From DATFPK01 sp035264885 (GTDB taxonomy: Bacteria; Actinomycetota; Thermoleophilia; Solirubrobacterales; 70-9): a stretch of 33,010 nt of DNA. Every line of letters starts with the position of its first letter. Positions within the stretch are counted from its first letter, which is position 1. The stretch covers positions 1-33,010 of the forward strand of contig DATFPK010000142.1 of assembly GCA_035264885.1 (NCBI GenBank). Reading direction: 5' to 3'. A program made the position numbers and the translations under genes. This document shows, one piece after another, positions 30,142 to 33,010 of this stretch. The notes beneath the pieces were generated by a model, which saw only the letters and a program-made list of their open reading frames with translations, was not told the origin of the DNA and did not search any database.

Positions 30142-30165
30142 GAGAAAGCCCCGCGCCGGCGGGGC
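30142..30165 (-). terminator. Terminator-like hairpin in the guaB3 leader
   Basis: On the minus strand a 7-bp stem (arms at 30159-30165 and 30148-30154, GCCCCGC/GCGGGGC, GC loop) is followed by TTTCTC. It lies 52-75 nt before guaB3's ATG and about 45-60 nt after the putative -10, so it would be inside the mRNA leader. It could terminate transcription prematurely (attenuation). No ligand-binding domain is recognised. Confidence 0.45.
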
Positions 30166-30216
30166 CCCAAGGCGGCAATTTGCGGCTTTCCGAGGCCGAA
30201 TCCCACGGCCCCGCCG

Positions 30217-30222
30217 AGTTTA
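30217..30222 (-). promoter_or_regulatory. Candidate -10 box for guaB3-guaA
   Basis: TAAACT on the minus strand, about 127-132 nt before the guaB3 ATG; a GGTTGC -35-like element is 16 nt upstream of it. It lies downstream of the PfkB-gene terminator, as expected for an independent operon. Confidence 0.45.
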
Positions 30223-30290
30223 GCCGGGGCGGCCCGGCGCAACCTTCCGACGCCGCTCCTTGCGGACGACTTCATCCCTCGATAGCGACG

Positions 30291-30317
30291 AAAAATCGGC
30301 CGGTCGGCTAGCCGACC
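30291..30317 (-). terminator. Intrinsic terminator overlapping the PfkB-gene stop codon
   Basis: On the minus strand GGTCGGCTAGCCGACC is a perfect palindrome (30302-30317) containing the TAG stop, followed by GGCCGATTTTT (T-run at 30291-30295). Best-looking terminator in the window. Confidence 0.75.
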
Positions 30318-31267
30318 TCGGCCGGGACGTCGAGCTGGCGGACCTCGACGTCGTGGGCCAGGCGCTCGGCGCCGTCGCGGTCGACGACGCCGGCGCCGAA
30401 GTGCTGGGTCGACTCGGCGCCGCAGGCGACGCCATAGGCGAGGCACTCCTCGGGCGGCCGGCCCTCGTAGCGGGTGGCGACGTAGCCGGCCAGGAAGGCG
30501 TCTCCGGACCCGACCGCGGCCACCGGGTCGAGCGGCTCGGTGTAGACCTCGAGGTAGCGCCGCTCACTCCCCTCGCCGACGGCGGCGACGCACCCGTCGG
30601 GCCGGGTGATCACGGCCTCGCCGGCGCCGAGCCGGGTCAGCTCGGCCAGGCCGTGGACCAGGTCGGCGGACTCGCCGAACTCGTGCCCGACCAGCTCCTC
30701 CGCCTCCTGCTCGTTCGGCGCGACGATCGAGGGGCCGGCCCGCAGGCCGGCCAGCATCGGCTCGCCCTCGGAGTCGAGCACGACGACGACCCCGCGCTCG
30801 CGCAGGCGCTTGACCAGGCGCGCGTAGAGCCCGGGGTCGACGTCCGGAGGCAGCGTTCCCGCGAGAACGCAGATCCGGGCGCCGGAGGCGAGGTACTCGA
30901 GCCGCTCGAGAAAGGCGTCGACCTCGTGGGGCGAGACGCTCGGGCCGCGCTCGTTGATCTCGGTCTGCTCGCCGGAGGTGGGGTCGATCACCGCCAGGTT
31001 GATCCGGGTCTCCCCGTCGATCCGGGTGAAGTCGTGGAGCACCGACTCGCGCTCGAGGTGCTCGATCACCTGGCGCCCGGTCGGGCCCCCGATCAGGCCG
31101 GTGGCGATCACCGGCCGGCCGAGCATGGTGATCGCCCGGGCGACGTTGACGCCCTTGCCGCCGGCGACGGTCCGGCTGTCGACCGCCCGGTGGCGGTGAC
31201 CCTGGCGGAAGTTGGGGACCGCCACGGTGCGGTCGATCGCCGCGTTCAGCGTGACCGTGAGGATCAC
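30308..31267 (-). CDS. PfkB-family 1-phosphofructokinase-like hexose kinase
   Basis: 319 residues from GTG 31267 (GTGA overlap with dacA). Starts MILTVTLNAAIDRTV with the GGKGVNVARAI sugar/nucleotide-binding motif (36-46) and ends with AAVGSGDAFLAGY (Asp256 as general base; the usual GAGD is GSGD here). This is the 1-phosphofructokinase/tagatose-6-phosphate kinase subclass (TIGR03168), which phosphorylates a sugar phosphate with ATP. No PTS gene is in the window, so fructose-1-phosphate is a guess. Its stop lies inside a terminator palindrome. Confidence 0.9.
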   Translation of the reverse strand: MILTVTLNAAIDRTVAVPNFRQGHRHRAVDSRTVAGGKGVNVARAITMLGRPVIATGLIGGPTGRQVIEHLERESVLHDFTRIDGETRINLAVIDPTSGEQTEINERGPSVSPHEVDAFLERLEYLASGARICVLAGTLPPDVDPGLYARLVKRLRERGVVVVLDSEGEPMLAGLRAGPSIVAPNEQEAEELVGHEFGESADLVHGLAELTRLGAGEAVITRPDGCVAAVGEGSERRYLEVYTEPLDPVAAVGSGDAFLAGYVATRYEGRPPEECLAYGVACGAESTQHFGAGVVDRDGAERLAHDVEVRQLDVPAEVG

Positions 31268-32577
31268 TCGCCGGCGTCCTCGCGGTCGCTCCGCCGGCGC
31301 TCGCGCTCGCTGCGCCGCTGATCCCGCTCGATCGTGGTCTGGTCAGCCACCCGTCCCGTTTCCTCTCGGCCCCGCCTGCGCCGCCGCACTCGCGCGGCGA
31401 GAACCAACGCCAGGAGTATCCCGCACAGGCCCAAGGCGATCAACGCGACGTGCTCCTCCGCATACCCGCGCGCCTTCTCCCAGGCGCTCGCCTCGCCGAT
31501 CGATCTGGCGGCGAGGAGCGGCACCATCGCCGCCCGCGCGCCGTCGAGGATGACGGTGACGTTGCCGAGCCGGCGGCCGCGCCGGACCGGCCCCTCGACC
31601 TCGTCCGGCGCCCGCACCTTGACCTCGATCTCCTGGCCGCGGCGGATCCCCAGGGCGACGCCGCGGGCGGCTCGCAGGGGCAGATGCCCGCCGGCGTAGC
31701 GAATGCCCGGACGGGCCAGGACCTCCCCGCGGGCGAACGGTCGCTCGCGGCGGTAGAGGGAGAACCCGTAGTCGAGCAGCTCGAGCGTCTCGAGATCCCG
31801 GCTCGTCTCCGACGGCGCGCCCAGCACCGCCGAGATCAGCTCGACTCCCTTCCGCCGGGCCGAGCCGACGAGCACGTAGCCGGCGCCGAGCGTGTGGCCG
31901 GTCTTGACGCCCGTCGCCCAGGGAGCGCGAAGCAGCAGCGTGTTGCGGGTGTCGATCCGGACCGGCGGCCGCATGCTCCGCAGCGTCGCGCCCTCGGTGT
32001 CGGCGATCCGGCGGAACTCGGCCCGCTCGAAGAGCCGTCGGGTCAGAGCGACGAGGTCGCGGGGGCTCGAGTAGTTGCCGGGCTCGTCGAGGCCGATCGG
32101 GTTGGCGTAGTGCGTGTCGGCCAGGCCCAGGGCCGCCGCGCGCAGGTTCATCTGGCGGACGAACCGGCCCTCCGACCCCGCCGCGGCCACCGCCAGCGTG
32201 TAGGCGGCGTCGTTGCCGCTCTCCAGAATCAGCCCGTAGAGCAGGTCGCGGACGCTGACCCGCTGCCCGGCCCGCAATCCGAGCAGCGACTCGCCCGGGA
32301 TCGCCGAGTAGGGCGCCGCGTGGACGATTCGCCGCAGCGGCAGCCGGCTCATCGCAAGGTACGCCGTCATCAGCTTGGTCGTGCTGGCGACGGGCAGCCT
32401 GCGCGCGACGCCGCGCCCGGCGAGCGGCAGCCCGGTCCGGGCGTCGACCAGGATCCACGCCCTCGCGTCGAGGTCGGGGGCGTGGGGCGACTGCGCGGCG
32501 GTGGCCGGAGCGGCGAGGAAGAGCAGCGCCAGAGCCAGCGCCGCCGCGGGCAGCGCTCCGCGCCAGCGGGAGATCAG
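31264..32577 (-). CDS. D-alanyl-D-alanine carboxypeptidase (PBP5-type), apparent CTG start
   Basis: 437 residues. No ATG/GTG/TTG lies between the LysM gene and the conserved catalytic part; the first ATG is inside the SxxK helix. CTG 32577 overlaps the LysM stop (CTGA), matching the ATGA/GTGA/TTGA junctions elsewhere. The signal peptide ALPAAALALALLFLAAPATAA follows at once. S65-T-T-K68 in ASTTKLM, S120-G-N122 and K225-T-G are the penicillin-binding-protein triads. It trims pentapeptide D-Ala. A C-terminal membrane helix (about 377-396) and a strongly charged Arg/Glu tail follow. DacA-type; substrate details unknown. Confidence 0.9.
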   Translation of the reverse strand: MISRWRGALPAAALALALLFLAAPATAAQSPHAPDLDARAWILVDARTGLPLAGRGVARRLPVASTTKLMTAYLAMSRLPLRRIVHAAPYSAIPGESLLGLRAGQRVSVRDLLYGLILESGNDAAYTLAVAAAGSEGRFVRQMNLRAAALGLADTHYANPIGLDEPGNYSSPRDLVALTRRLFERAEFRRIADTEGATLRSMRPPVRIDTRNTLLLRAPWATGVKTGHTLGAGYVLVGSARRKGVELISAVLGAPSETSRDLETLELLDYGFSLYRRERPFARGEVLARPGIRYAGGHLPLRAARGVALGIRRGQEIEVKVRAPDEVEGPVRRGRRLGNVTVILDGARAAMVPLLAARSIGEASAWEKARGYAEEHVALIALGLCGILLALVLAARVRRRRRGREETGRVADQTTIERDQRRSERERRRSDREDAGE

Positions 32578-32915
32578 CGGAGCTTCAGCCGCTGCCCGGA
32601 GACGAGGATCTGCGGGTCGATCCCGGGGTTGAGCTCCTGGAGCTCGCTGACGCTGACCCCGGTCTTCGCCGCGATCCCGGTCAGGGTGTCGCCGCTCTGG
32701 ACGACGTAGGCCGCCGCCTTCTGGCCGTTGCCGTTGTCGTCCCGGCGCATGCCGCCGTCGCGGCCGCGGTTCTGCTGCTTGCCGGCGCGGTTCGCGCCCC
32801 GGCCGTCGCCGTCGTCGCCGATCGACGACGAGATGACGAGGACTATCGCGATCAATCCGGCGGCGAGAGCGATGAAGGCGAGCGCCCTCGCCGGAGCTTT
32901 GCTGCGTCGGTTCAT
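32574..32915 (-). CDS. Small membrane-anchored LysM protein
   Basis: 113 residues from ATG 32915; the extra upstream frame is not conserved-looking and is rejected. A basic head (NRRSKAPAR), one membrane helix (about 11-30), an Asp/Gly/Arg-rich linker, then a single LysM domain (about 69-112: YVVQSGDTLTGIAAKTGVSVSELQELN...ILVSGQRLKLR). LysM binds N-acetylglucosamine polymers, so it would hold peptidoglycan. Overlap with dacA suggests cooperation at the wall. Confidence 0.9.
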   Translation of the reverse strand: MNRRSKAPARALAFIALAAGLIAIVLVISSSIGDDGDGRGANRAGKQQNRGRDGGMRRDDNGNGQKAAAYVVQSGDTLTGIAAKTGVSVSELQELNPGIDPQILVSGQRLKLR

Positions 32916-32949
32916 GGGTCGGCTCTCTGCGGCGGATGGAGCGCGGCAT

Positions 32950-32955
32950 GGTATA
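32950..32955 (-). promoter_or_regulatory. Candidate -10 box for the LysM-dacA-pfkB operon
   Basis: TATACC on the minus strand, 34 nt before ATG 32915; the leader carries CAGAGAG as a plausible ribosome-binding site. No good -35. Confidence 0.4.
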
Positions 32956-33010
32956 GACGCAAACCGGGTCTCTAGGCGGCGGAAACTTCCCACACGGCGT
33001 CGCGGAGGCG

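Noticed and set aside
1..33010. CRISPR array, prophage or insertion sequence
   Set aside because: No regularly spaced repeats, transposase or integrase signature, or flanking inverted repeats were found; the only repeats are the ones listed.

Overview
The window reads as a continuous piece of a very GC-rich actinobacterial chromosome. Gene content and order (rplM-rpsI-glmM-glmS...acpS-nnr...alr, guaB3-guaA, actinobacterial-type IF-1) together with the protein style (Arg/Ala/Gly-rich, GTG/TTG/CTG starts, 1-4 nt start/stop overlaps) suggest a deep-branching actinobacterium such as Thermoleophilia/Solirubrobacterales. That taxonomic call is inference; there is no rRNA here. I see no phage, transposase, CRISPR array, tRNA or rRNA.

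Left part, 1-8.3 kb. A truncated GT4-like glycosyltransferase (minus strand) faces a zinc-ribbon protein and a small Thr/Glu-rich lipoprotein. A secreted six-cysteine protein converges on these, with a palindromic hairpin sitting across both stop codons. From 2365 a tightly coupled plus-strand operon runs: small AtzG/DUF4089-like protein, amidase, ABC ATPase, two ABC-2 permeases and an MGH1-like glycoside hydrolase. The hydrolase gene overlaps a convergent TetR regulator tail to tail by 41 nt.

Middle, 24.0 down to 7.7 kb, minus strand. A nearly gapless 16-kb colinear block carries rplM, rpsI, glmM, glmS, a DUF3352-like lipoprotein, acpS, nnr, a CBS-pair protein, alr, a CCA-adding-type nucleotidyltransferase, HIT, an enoyl-CoA hydratase family protein, infA, a possible 22-codon ORF, an ABC exporter, a PF14907-like nucleotidyltransferase and TetR. 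It links ribosome synthesis, amino-sugar and D-Ala supply for peptidoglycan, CoA/NADPH repair and tRNA maturation. The rpsI gene carries a roughly 215-residue acidic, internally repeated N-terminal extension, the most unusual protein feature in the window.

Right part, 24.1-33.0 kb. A ydaO-type (cyclic-di-AMP) riboswitch lies divergent from rplM and precedes a secreted M23 peptidase gene, followed by a secreted HAD-type acid phosphatase. An 860-bp stretch without an intact gene (possible decayed lipoprotein gene) separates these from convergent guaB3-guaA. Upstream of guaB3 are a clear terminator for the preceding gene, a putative promoter, and a second terminator-like hairpin inside the guaB3 leader. 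The edge holds a coupled LysM protein, a D,D-carboxypeptidase (apparently CTG-started) and a PfkB-family sugar kinase. Cell-wall metabolism is thus the recurring theme: GlmS/GlmM, Alr, DacA, LysM, and the c-di-AMP-controlled M23 enzyme.
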